Positions 51,263 to 58,771 of a DNA stretch of 64,000 nucleotides are shown here, one piece after another. The position numbers were made by a program, and so were the translations under genes. The DNA comes from Brevibacterium iodinum ATCC 49514 (lineage in GTDB: Bacteria; Actinomycetota; Actinomycetes; Actinomycetales; Brevibacteriaceae): contig NZ_FXYX01000016.1 of the NCBI RefSeq assembly GCF_900169265.1, positions 20,528 to 84,527 of the forward strand. Direction: 5' to 3'. Every line of letters begins with the position of its first letter. The stretch's first letter is position 1. A model generated the notes under the pieces. That model saw only the letters and a program-made list of their open reading frames with translations. It was not told where the DNA came from and did no database searches.

Positions 51263-51387
51263 CGGCGGCCACCTCCGTCATATGCCTGTTTGTGAGAAAG
51301 GTTCGTCAGGCCATTTTCGCACGAACAGGTGTCGTTTCCCCAATTGCTGGGTGTGAGCTGAGACAGGCTCTGCCCCGACACGACACC

Positions 51388-51479
51388 GGTCACGCGCGTA
51401 TCCGAAAGCTGGTCACGCGCGTATCCGAAAGCTGGTCACGCGTGCATCCGACGGCTCGTCACGCGCGCAGCTGTCTGCT
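51388..51479. repeat. Four tandem copies of a 23-bp repeat covering a gene's stop codon
   Basis: Units at 51388, 51411, 51434 and 51457, each 23 bp, plus a partial fifth at 51480. Units 1 and 2 are identical (GGTCACGCGCGTATCCG...); units 3 and 4 are progressively diverged. Unit 4 contains the stop codon of the minus-strand gene at 51459. The gap 51263-51458 also holds the mrpA promoter region. Confidence 0.8.
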
Positions 51480-52643
51480 GGTCACGAGGAAGCCGTTCTC
51501 GTCGAGTCCGATGCCGTCCGAACCGACGAGCAGTTCGGCTCCGATCGCGTCTGTCAGCTCGGCCACCCGACCGCGCATCCGTCGGAAGCGACGCCCTTGG
51601 TTCGGCTGATAGCGCTTCGACTCGGTGTCCATCCAGTGCACGTGGTATTCGATCTGCGGGGCGTCGGTGTGGGCGGCGACGATCGGCGGAACCCACTCGG
51701 CTTCCATCACGCGGATCTCGAGGCTGCCGGCGGATTCATCGATCTCGCCGAGCGGGACGAGCAGGGCATAGCCGTCGAGGATGACCGGGGCGGAAGGGTC
51801 GAAGAGCGGATCGTCGACGCTCGCTTGGGCCAGCACATCCTCGTCGGGGGTGGGCAGAGCCTGCTGGAAGGCGTGCGGGGCATGGCGGCGCACGAGGTCG
51901 AGCGCGACCGGCGGCTCCATCCAGTACGAGGAGTAGATGTAGAGGTCGACCTTCGCCTCCGGGTCGGGGATGATCACCCGCGTCGGCAGTCCGGGTTCGT
52001 CGGCCAGGCGCACGCCCGTGTGGAGGCGGGAGGCGACGGAGAGCATGAGGCTGAGCATCCGCTCCTCCTCCCGGTCCGGCATTCCGTTGGGAAAGGCCTC
52101 GTGGAGTCCGTCGGCATCGGCGAACCAGTCCGGCGGCGGGGTCGGCTGCCGGTCCCTGGGGCAGTCGATGACGATGGCGTGCCGAGCCCAGTCGGGGACT
52201 TCGAGCGCGGCGGCATCGGCCGGGTCGAGGGAAGCCCCGGAGCTCAGTCGGGAGTGCCGGCTCAGGCGCAGCTGCCCGTGCTCGTCGAGCACGGGGCGCA
52301 GATCGGGCAGCTTGTTGTGGATGAGCGCGAGCACGTCGGAGACCTCGACCGCATCATCGAGGAGGATGAGGTGGAAACCGCGCAGATCCGCCGAGGTCGC
52401 CGTGTCCTCGGGCGCGGACGTGGCACCGCCGTATCCGGGCCGCCCCGTCGACGGCATCCCGGTCCGCCGCCTGCTCGCGGCCTGAGCGTCGGAGGCAGGG
52501 GGCACGGGGGCGGAGGCGTCTGTCGGGGCAGAGGCACCCGTCGTTTCTGCGTCGGGGGCCTGGTAGCGCGCAGCGTCGGCCTGTTCCCGGGCGGCACGTT
52601 CAGCGGCTTCGCGTTGCAGCCGCAGTTCGCGGCGGGTGATCAC
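51459..52643 (-). CDS. Unrecognised protein coupled to dcd
   Basis: 394 residues from a GTG at 52643, preceded by GGAGGGAG; the GTGA overlaps the dcd stop by 4 bases. The first ~25 residues are a charged Arg/Glu/Ala helix ([18 protein letters not shown]), followed by a ~60-residue disordered Ala/Ser/Pro linker. From [16 protein letters not shown] to the end is a globular ~300-residue region rich in acidic loops and Trp, with no membrane segment and no motif I can assign. Its C-terminal codons belong to a 23-bp tandem repeat array. Coupling to dcd suggests a nucleotide-related or housekeeping role, but that is only context. Confidence 0.7.
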   Translation of the reverse strand: MITRRELRLQREAAERAAREQADAARYQAPDAETTGASAPTDASAPVPPASDAQAASRRRTGMPSTGRPGYGGATSAPEDTATSADLRGFHLILLDDAVEVSDVLALIHNKLPDLRPVLDEHGQLRLSRHSRLSSGASLDPADAAALEVPDWARHAIVIDCPRDRQPTPPPDWFADADGLHEAFPNGMPDREEERMLSLMLSVASRLHTGVRLADEPGLPTRVIIPDPEAKVDLYIYSSYWMEPPVALDLVRRHAPHAFQQALPTPDEDVLAQASVDDPLFDPSAPVILDGYALLVPLGEIDESAGSLEIRVMEAEWVPPIVAAHTDAPQIEYHVHWMDTESKRYQPNQGRRFRRMRGRVAELTDAIGAELLVGSDGIGLDENGFLVTSRQLRA

Positions 52644-53218
52644 ATCTCCCTCCGATAGAAATTGAGGTGCGAACGGGAAGCGGTCGGGCCGCGCTGGCCC
52701 TGGTAGCGGTTGCCCGTGGCTTGGGAACCATAGGGATTCTCCGCAGCCGAGCTGAGTCGGAAGAAGCAGAGCTGGCCGATCTTCATGCCCGGCCACAGCG
52801 TGATTGGCAGGGTCGCGACGTTCGACAGCTCCAGGGTGACGTGGCCGCTGAAACCGGGGTCGATGAATCCGGCGGTCGAGTGGGTCAGGAGACCGAGACG
52901 TCCGAGCGAGGACTTGCCCTCGAGCCGAGCCGCGACATCGACGGGCAGAGTCACGAGCTCATGAGTGGAGGCGAGGACGAACTCCCCCGGGTGGAGGACG
53001 AAGGGCTCCCCCGGAGCGGCTTCGACGAAACGGGTGAGCTCGGGCTGCTCGAGGCTCGGGTCGATGACCGCGTACTTGTGGTTGTCGAAGAGCCGGAAGC
53101 AGCGGTCGAGACACACGTCGACGCTGGCCGGCTGGATCAGCGACGGGTCGTAGGGGTCGAGGGCGATGCGCCCGGAGTCGAGCTCGGCGCGGATGTCGCG
53201 GTCGGAAAGGAGAGTCAC
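52640..53218 (-). CDS. dcd: dCTP deaminase, probably bifunctional (deaminase plus dUTPase)
   Basis: 192 residues from a GTG at 53218; the longer frame to 53305 adds nothing conserved. [15 protein letters not shown] is the family N-terminus. The active-site run [18 protein letters not shown], then [16 protein letters not shown], contains the catalytic Glu. The C-terminal [15 protein letters not shown] closes over the nucleotide. These segments resemble the mycobacterial bifunctional enzyme that converts dCTP directly to dUMP. It provides dUMP for thymidylate and keeps dUTP low. It overlaps the downstream unknown gene by 4 bases. Confidence 0.92.
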   Translation of the reverse strand: MTLLSDRDIRAELDSGRIALDPYDPSLIQPASVDVCLDRCFRLFDNHKYAVIDPSLEQPELTRFVEAAPGEPFVLHPGEFVLASTHELVTLPVDVAARLEGKSSLGRLGLLTHSTAGFIDPGFSGHVTLELSNVATLPITLWPGMKIGQLCFFRLSSAAENPYGSQATGNRYQGQRGPTASRSHLNFYRREM

Positions 53219-53339
53219 GCTTCCGATGGTAGTCGCTGCAAGCCCCGTACGCTTGAGACTCCTCTCCTCTCCCCTCCGCCGAACCATGGGTCGAGCACGC
53301 ATCACCGGCCGGCAAAATCCACCGCCACGCCGAAACTAT

Positions 53340-53355
53340 GTCACAAAACGGTAAC
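53340..53355. promoter_or_regulatory. MtrA-like direct repeat upstream of LPXTG protein gene
   Basis: GTCAC-N6-GTAAC, an exact GTNAC-N6-GTNAC match, in the 312-base gene-free divergent region 53219-53530 between dcd and the LPXTG gene. The rest of that region shows AT-rich promoter-like sequence but no ORF. One such match per strand-pair of this window is expected by chance, so position is the main support. Confidence 0.4.
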
Positions 53356-53530
53356 GATTCTCGGGAATTCTCCTGATTTTTACCCGTGTGTCTCCCCATA
53401 GCGGCGGATGAATGCCTTAGGGTAATGAGCTGTACGGACCCGCGCACGATGGTGCCTTCCCCTTCTTAAGCCAAGGAATGCCGGGAGTCCATCGTCTTTC
53501 GTGGGTAGACAACAATCGAAAGGCATTACT

Positions 53531-55060
53531 GTGAAGACCTCGCGTCTTGTGCTTGCCCCCGCAGTAGCCGTTGCATTGACAGGTCTTGCTGGCGCCCCGG
53601 CGTTCGCAGCGACAGAGTCCACCGCTTCGGTCCCTCAGCAACCGCTGTGCGCCCAGGGTGATCAGCAGTCATCGAGCAGCTCCGAATCGGATTCTTCGGT
53701 TCCCGACGAGTCGGATCCGCAGGCGACCCTTGCGCAGGCGCAGGTGACCCGCGCCGATATCGCTGACGACAAAAAGGGAATCGGCTTCTCCGGCACCGGA
53801 TTCAGCCCGGACCAGAAGGCCACAGTGACCGTCGTCGGCACCGATGGCACCGAATACTCGCCGGACAAGAAGCTCACGGTCGACGAAGACGGAAAGGTCT
53901 CCGGCACCTACTTCTTCACCGTCACCGACGGTGCCCAGGTGCCTGTCGGCGAGTACTCGCTCTACCTCACCGATCTCAAGTCCGAGAAGAAGTCCTCGAA
54001 GGTGACCTTCGAGGTCGTCTCCAAGGCCTCCGAGGTCGAGGAACCGGGTAAGGGCGACGACGATAAGTGTGATTCGGCCACCGGTCCCATCGAGACTCCG
54101 GACGAGACTCCCAGCGAAACGAAGTCCCCGGAGCCCTCGGAGACGAAGACCGAGGAACCCACCACGAAGGCTCCCGAGCCGACGGAGACGAAGACCGAGG
54201 AGCCCACCACCGAGGCACCGAAGCCGAGCCCGTCGGAGACGAAGACCGAAGAGCCCACCACCGAGGCACCGAAGCCGAGCCCGTCGGAGACGAAGACCGA
54301 AGAGCCCACCACCGAGGCACCGAAGCCGAGCCCGTCTGAGACCGACGAGGCTGACGACAAGGCCGATGAGGCTCCCGCCGACGGCGTGAAGCCTGGACCG
54401 GCCGAGGGCCCGAAGGACGAAGCGCCGAAGTCCGACGAACCGACCGGCCAGCCGTCGGAGTCCGAAGACGCCGACAACGCGGCCGAAGGCGACAAGAAGG
54501 CCGAGGACGAGGCTCCCGAGTCCACCGGCCCGGCCAGCCCCGGCACCGAGGACAAGCAACCTGCCGCAGCCGCACAGGCGTCCATGTTCATCAACCCGAC
54601 CGAGGTCAGCTCCGAGAACTTCCTGGGCGACGGCATCAAGCTCGGCGTCAGCGGGGCTCAGCCCGGCGAGAAGGTCTCGATCACGGTCGAGCATGCCCAG
54701 GGCAAGGTCGACCGCTACACGATGACCAAGGAAGCCGATTCCGAAGGCAAGGTCACATTCGGTGTCCAGGCCAAGGTCAAGGCCGTGCTCGGCACCTACA
54801 ACGTGCGTGCCCAGGCCGAGAGCTTCGACGAGCCCCAGGGCGGAAGCTTCACCGTGCTCACCAACGGCACCGCCGTCGACGAGGGCGGAAACGGGACCGG
54901 GAACGGCAGCGGCTCGAACGATTCGGGCAGCGACCTGCCGCGCACCGGTGCCGAGATGACCGGACTGGCTCTCGGTGTCGGTCTGCTCGCAGTCGGTGCG
55001 GCAGCTGTCATCATCACCCGTCGGCGGATGAATGCCTCCGACGATCCCGCGGAGTTCTAA
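53531..55060 (+). CDS. LPXTG-anchored surface protein with Thr/Pro/Glu repeats
   Basis: 509 residues from a GTG at 53531, with AAAGG upstream. A signal peptide ends at ...GLAGAPAFA. An Ig-like domain (~residues 55-160: GIGFSGTGFSPDQKATVTVVG...) is followed by a stalk of repeated TKTEEPTTEAPKPSPSE units and an acidic Pro/Lys region. A second Ig-like domain (~345-450) then precedes LPRTG, a membrane helix and RRRMNA. The second Ig domain resembles the C-terminal domain of the LPXTG aminopeptidase. The stalk would extend the domain through the wall. No catalytic motif is seen. The next gene starts 6 bases after the stop. Confidence 0.88.
   Translation: MKTSRLVLAPAVAVALTGLAGAPAFAATESTASVPQQPLCAQGDQQSSSSSESDSSVPDESDPQATLAQAQVTRADIADDKKGIGFSGTGFSPDQKATVTVVGTDGTEYSPDKKLTVDEDGKVSGTYFFTVTDGAQVPVGEYSLYLTDLKSEKKSSKVTFEVVSKASEVEEPGKGDDDKCDSATGPIETPDETPSETKSPEPSETKTEEPTTKAPEPTETKTEEPTTEAPKPSPSETKTEEPTTEAPKPSPSETKTEEPTTEAPKPSPSETDEADDKADEAPADGVKPGPAEGPKDEAPKSDEPTGQPSESEDADNAAEGDKKAEDEAPESTGPASPGTEDKQPAAAAQASMFINPTEVSSENFLGDGIKLGVSGAQPGEKVSITVEHAQGKVDRYTMTKEADSEGKVTFGVQAKVKAVLGTYNVRAQAESFDEPQGGSFTVLTNGTAVDEGGNGTGNGSGSNDSGSDLPRTGAEMTGLALGVGLLAVGAAAVIITRRRMNASDDPAEF
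54185..54337 (+). repeat. Three 51-bp tandem repeats coding the surface-protein stalk
   Basis: Units at 54185-54235, 54236-54286 and 54287-54337 differ at only one or two bases and encode a 17-residue Thr/Glu/Pro unit. A shorter degenerate copy lies just upstream at ~54140. Near-identity implies recent expansion. Confidence 0.85.
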
Positions 55061-55066
55061 GCCGCG

Positions 55067-56227
55067 TTGAACGATGAATTGTCCCTCGCGGGGCTGCAGC
55101 TCGACGGACGCGAGATCGACCTCGGACGTCTGCGAGCAGGGACAATGCTCGGACTCATGGGCAGCCCGGACAGCACCACCTCGGTGGTGCTGTCCGTGGC
55201 GGCCCTGCCCCACGTCGCACCACCACCACGCTTCCCGACCGGTCGCCGGTCGGGTCGCTTGCGTGTGCGCAGCTGGATGAAGAGCTATCTTCGCGAAGCC
55301 GATGCCGGATCTGGGGAGGCGGCATCGGCAGCGGATCCATCGGCTGCATTGACATCATTCGGACTGCGCCCCGATGTTCTGCGCAGTCGTCTCGATGACC
55401 TCGACGCGCCCGATCGTGCCCGTCTCGCCCTGGCCGCGGCCTGGGCGAGCGGCGCGAAATGGCTGACTCTCATCGACCCGTTCGGTTCGGTCCCCGGCCA
55501 TCTGCGCACCGGTCTGCGGGGTCGCTTCGCCGAACTCATCGCCCAAGAGGGCCGCGGCGTCGTCTTCAGCTCGAATTCGCTGACCGACCACTCCATCGCC
55601 GAGGCAGGGGTGGCCGATATCGAAAAGGACCAACTCGTCGCGCTCGGCTCCTTGGAGCAGATCGTCACCGAACCGCGCGGTTCGCTGCCGGCCGAGCTCA
55701 GCGGCGTCAATGTCTATTCCGGGCTGGCACGGAAGGGATGGCTGTCCATCGGCCATTCGGCCGTGCGCGCCCGCACCGACCTCGACGGGAAGGTGTTCGT
55801 CACCCTCGGGTGGCGTGCCGCCCTCCTGTCATTGGACGAACACGACCCGGCGTTCACCTCGGCGACGGTGTTCGAAGCCATCGTCACGGGACTGCGCGAT
55901 CGCGGTTCCTGTCTGCAGGCGAAGCTCTCACCGGTCGACACGGAGATGGGACTCGCCCTCGACGTCGACCTCGCCGACCTCGCCGGAGTGCCGAGCAGGC
56001 AGCCGGATCCGACGGATTCGACGAAGTCCGACGCATCCGCCGAACCGGCTGAGGATTCCGCGGCGAACGCCGAGTCAGATGCGGGCAAAAAGCCGGCCAT
56101 CGGATTCGGGGTGCTGCACCCTGGACTCGGCGCGACGATCTCCGAACTGCGAGCCAACGTCAAGGTCGGCACGCATGTCTTCGTCGAGGTCGACACCTCT
56201 GCCCTGCATGCCTACCCGGTCGAGTGA
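55067..56227 (+). CDS. ABC-ATPase relative with TOBE domain and all catalytic motifs lost
   Basis: 386 residues from a TTG. Overall order fits a sugar/molybdate-type ABC ATPase, but each motif is altered. Walker A position reads GLMGSPDSTTS with no Lys; the signature is LDAPDRARLALAAAW; Walker B is WLTLIDPFGSV with no catalytic Glu; and the switch-His segment is VVFSSNSLTD. The ending VADIEKDQLVALGSLEQIVTEP matches the usual RIVQ-G-TP-EI-x-x-P closure. A TOBE-like C-terminus follows (GATISELRANVKVGTHVFVEV), interrupted by a Ser/Asp/Ala insert. It cannot hydrolyse ATP conventionally. It sits between an LPXTG protein and a membrane-anchored protein, with no permease nearby. Confidence 0.7.
   Translation: MNDELSLAGLQLDGREIDLGRLRAGTMLGLMGSPDSTTSVVLSVAALPHVAPPPRFPTGRRSGRLRVRSWMKSYLREADAGSGEAASAADPSAALTSFGLRPDVLRSRLDDLDAPDRARLALAAAWASGAKWLTLIDPFGSVPGHLRTGLRGRFAELIAQEGRGVVFSSNSLTDHSIAEAGVADIEKDQLVALGSLEQIVTEPRGSLPAELSGVNVYSGLARKGWLSIGHSAVRARTDLDGKVFVTLGWRAALLSLDEHDPAFTSATVFEAIVTGLRDRGSCLQAKLSPVDTEMGLALDVDLADLAGVPSRQPDPTDSTKSDASAEPAEDSAANAESDAGKKPAIGFGVLHPGLGATISELRANVKVGTHVFVEVDTSALHAYPVE
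55167..55196. repeat. Perfect 14-bp inverted repeat inside the former Walker A coding region
   Basis: CGGACAGCACCACC and its exact complement around a TC centre. It encodes the region where an ABC ATPase would have its P-loop. A hairpin this strong inside a coding region is unusual. Confidence 0.75.
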
Positions 56228-56238
56228 ACCGCGGCAGA

Positions 56239-56244
56239 TAGACT
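56239..56244 (+). promoter_or_regulatory. Candidate -10 box (TAGACT) for membrane-anchored protein gene
   Basis: TAGACT lies 47 bases before the ATG at 56291, with an AGGAG ribosome-binding site in between. The same hexamer occurs at two leaderless starts in the window. Confidence 0.4.
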
Positions 56245-56290
56245 GAGAACTGCCCAGTCCCCTCAAGTTCCCAACCGAATCAGGAGCGCC

Positions 56291-57250
56291 ATGCGAACGT
56301 CGCGCAGACTTCTGATCTCAGCGCTGACGGTCGTCGTCCTCACAGTGGCAGCGGTCCCCCTCCTCAACTTCACCGTCTACACCCCCGCGCGAGCCGCCGA
56401 ATCCTATATCTCGGCGATCGAACGCGGCGATGCGCAGAGTGCCTTCTCCTACCTGTCCACACCGACTCCGACATCGACCTTGGCACTGAGTGACGAGGTC
56501 CTCTCCGCGGCTCCCGACCTGCCGCGCGAGCCCGAGGCCGAGACCGTCTCCGTCGACGGCGATCACGCGAAGGTCCGCCTCAGCTACAACCTGTCCTCGC
56601 AGGAGCAGACCGTCGATCTCAACATGGTCCGCCTGCCTGCCAGCGCGGGACTCTTCAACCGCTGGGCCATCGAACAGGAAGAATGGCCGACGCTGACCCT
56701 GGACGTCTCCGGTTCGTCAACGGCGACGGTCAACGGATACGGGGTCAGCACGGGAAGTGTGCCCGTGCTGTTCCCGGCGAGCTACCTCGTCGGTTTCGAT
56801 GCGACGTATCTGAAGTCGCGATCCCAACGCACCGAGGTGACCGCCCCCGGCGACTCCCCCACCGTGAAGCTCTCGCCCGAACCCACGGCCAAGCTCGAGC
56901 AGACCGTGGAGGAGCAGGTCACCGACCATCTGCAGGACTGCATGAAGTCGAAGACGCTCATGCCGGCCGGCTGCGTCTTCGGCTACGACACGGACAATGA
57001 GATCATCGGCGATGTCTCCTGGTCGCTCGAGCGCAGTCCGCAGATCGGGCTGACCTCGTCCGGCAGCGATCTCGAACTTACTCCCTCCACGGTCGAGGTG
57101 CGGGTCAAGGGACGCTACCGGGACATCGTCACCGCTGCCGAACACGACTTCGACGAGAAGCTCTCCTTCGTCCTCGGCGGTTCGGTGGTCGTCAAGTCTT
57201 CACAGGTGAGCTTCGAACCGCGCCGCCTCGGCGACGTCACCATCGCATAA
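56291..57250 (+). CDS. Membrane-anchored or secreted protein of unknown function
   Basis: 319 residues with AGGAG before the ATG. One hydrophobic N-terminal segment (LLISALTVVVLTVAAVPLLNF) could be a signal anchor. The next ~40 residues (RAAESYISAIERGDAQSAFSYL) resemble the start of NTF2-like domains. Two later Cys (DCMKSKTLMPAGC) could form a disulphide. The remainder is beta-rich with no motif. It lies 63 bp after the degenerate ABC-type gene but has its own promoter candidate. The function is unknown. Confidence 0.75.
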   Translation: MRTSRRLLISALTVVVLTVAAVPLLNFTVYTPARAAESYISAIERGDAQSAFSYLSTPTPTSTLALSDEVLSAAPDLPREPEAETVSVDGDHAKVRLSYNLSSQEQTVDLNMVRLPASAGLFNRWAIEQEEWPTLTLDVSGSSTATVNGYGVSTGSVPVLFPASYLVGFDATYLKSRSQRTEVTAPGDSPTVKLSPEPTAKLEQTVEEQVTDHLQDCMKSKTLMPAGCVFGYDTDNEIIGDVSWSLERSPQIGLTSSGSDLELTPSTVEVRVKGRYRDIVTAAEHDFDEKLSFVLGGSVVVKSSQVSFEPRRLGDVTIA

Positions 57251-57343
57251 GGGGCGCTCCTCCTGCTGAGGTCCCAGTCCGGCTCCACAGGCCCGTGTCC
57301 GGACCTCCGACGGGTGCGCCTCTCGCGATTCTCCTCGCCGCGG

Positions 57344-57405
57344 GATTGTTGGGTCGATCCACGGCTTTCAGGGGGCCGAAACCCCCGTGGATCGACCCAA
57401 CAATC
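57344..57405. repeat. 62-bp palindromic repeat, left copy
   Basis: Exact 21-bp arms (57344-57364 and 57385-57405), beginning GATTGTTGGGTCGATCC, around a 20-base centre. A further outer pair GCCTCTCG/CGAGAGGC lies at 57318 and 57412. The arms are identical to those at 58640-58701 and the centres agree at 14 of 20 positions. It may also terminate the gene ending at 57250. The gene-free stretch 57251-57640 contains this element and otherwise only an AT-moderate region before the next gene. Confidence 0.85.
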
Positions 57406-57640
57406 GCACGTCGAGAGGCTTCAGACGTGTCTCAAGGAGCCCCACTCACCCATTCTTTCCTGTGGATGAACTCCTCGCACGGTTGCTGCAAAATACGACC
57501 GGACCGTGGATTCGCCAGCGATGGCTAGGGCCGGGGCGATCTCTGCACTCTCACGCCGATTCCTGAGGACCGACGGAAAGTGTCCACAGTCGCATTCAGA
57601 CGCGTTCACTATTCACGGTGCGCGGACGATCCTGTCTGTC

Positions 57641-58570
57641 ATGCGCAGAACAATTCGGTCGCCTGCCGATTTCCAGACGGCTCCCGTCCCTTTTATGCAC
57701 AGCGATCTCGAAGCGCGCGGGCTCACGGAATTCGCGCTGAAAGACCGGTCTCGTTTCATACAAGTCTTCCGCGGCGTGTGGGTTGAAGCCGATCCCAGCT
57801 CTCGGGTTCTCTGCCCGCCGTGGGCGGATCAGAAGTGGTTACAACAACAAGTGAGACTTTCAGCGCTTCTGCTCTTGCACCCGCATGTCATCGGCTGTTC
57901 GCTGACTGCCGCTGCACTCTACGGGCTGCCACTGCCTAGCCGTCGCAAGGACTTCGACACCCACGTCATCAGCGGCGATCGAGGTCTGCGAATTCGGCGA
58001 AAAGCCGTGCAGCTCCACCGAGGATCCGGCTTCGACATCACTGAGTTCTACAATCTGCCGCTGATTTCAGCCACAGATCTGTTCTTCGAACTCGCCCCGC
58101 TGATCAGCGAAGACGACCTGATTGCGCTGGGTGATGCGGCCATCAGCAGACAGAACAGTGGTCCGCTCACCAGTCTCGATCAGCTTCGGGAAAAGGCAGC
58201 CGCAAGCCACTACCTCAAAGCGCGAAAATCGGTGCGGCGGGCGTTGTCACTGATCCGCGAGACAGTCGATTCTCCGCGTGAAACGTGGTTGCGACTGTGG
58301 ATCATCGCGAACGGATTTCCAGAACCGGAAGTTCACCCGGAAGTGAAGTGTTCGACGGTCTCGGCGACTCTCCGCCCTGACCTCGGATACCCCGACATCA
58401 AGCTCGCCATCGAATACGAAGGTGACCATCACAGAACCTCGTCGTACCAGTTCGGCGTGGACATCGAGCGTCGGCAGCTGCTGGAGGCCGAAGGATGGGT
58501 GGTCCTTCGGGTCTCGAAGCGAACAGACATGGACACGTTCAAGCATATTCTTGCGACGTACCTCGGCTGA
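57641..58570 (+). CDS. AbiEi-like/DUF559-type protein with a Vsr-like nuclease fold
   Basis: 309 residues from the ATG at 57641; a longer frame opens at 57506 but lacks conserved sequence. The N-terminal ~100 residues (FMHSDLEARGLTEFALKDRSRFIQVFRGVWV, then SALLLLHPHVIGCSLTAAALYGLPLP) match the AbiEi-antitoxin-like winged-helix region. The C-terminal ~100 residues end in a restriction-like fold: RPDLGYPDIKLAIEYEGDHH (D...E-x-E-G) and WVVLRVSKR. Such proteins are widespread and variable in actinobacteria; nuclease activity is plausible but unproven. GC content appears lower than its neighbours. It is flanked by two copies of a 62-bp palindrome. Confidence 0.75.
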   Translation: MRRTIRSPADFQTAPVPFMHSDLEARGLTEFALKDRSRFIQVFRGVWVEADPSSRVLCPPWADQKWLQQQVRLSALLLLHPHVIGCSLTAAALYGLPLPSRRKDFDTHVISGDRGLRIRRKAVQLHRGSGFDITEFYNLPLISATDLFFELAPLISEDDLIALGDAAISRQNSGPLTSLDQLREKAAASHYLKARKSVRRALSLIRETVDSPRETWLRLWIIANGFPEPEVHPEVKCSTVSATLRPDLGYPDIKLAIEYEGDHHRTSSYQFGVDIERRQLLEAEGWVVLRVSKRTDMDTFKHILATYLG

Positions 58571-58639
58571 GCAGCCACCCAGGGCCGTCCATGCAACCCG
58601 ACCCCACCTGGGCACGGCGGGCTAAGGGGCGAATCCGCC

Positions 58640-58701
58640 GATTGTTGGGTCGATCCACGGCGTTCAGAACGCCGAAAACACCGTGGATCGACCCAACAAT
58701 C
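58640..58701. repeat. 62-bp palindromic repeat, right copy
   Basis: Same 21-bp arms as 57344-57405. Here the stem extends further inward with GTT/AAC. It lies 70 bases after the nuclease-like gene and between convergent genes, so it can also act as a terminator. Confidence 0.85.
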
Positions 58702-58771
58702 TCCGTGCATGGGCTTTCAGCGATGACCGTCCACCTGATCGACAGCGGCCCTCGTTCCGGTGGCCGAGCGC

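Noticed and set aside
53669..55213. 514-codon minus-strand frame
   Set aside because: Antisense to the LPXTG protein; Leu/Gly/Arg repeats mirror the Thr/Pro/Glu stalk.
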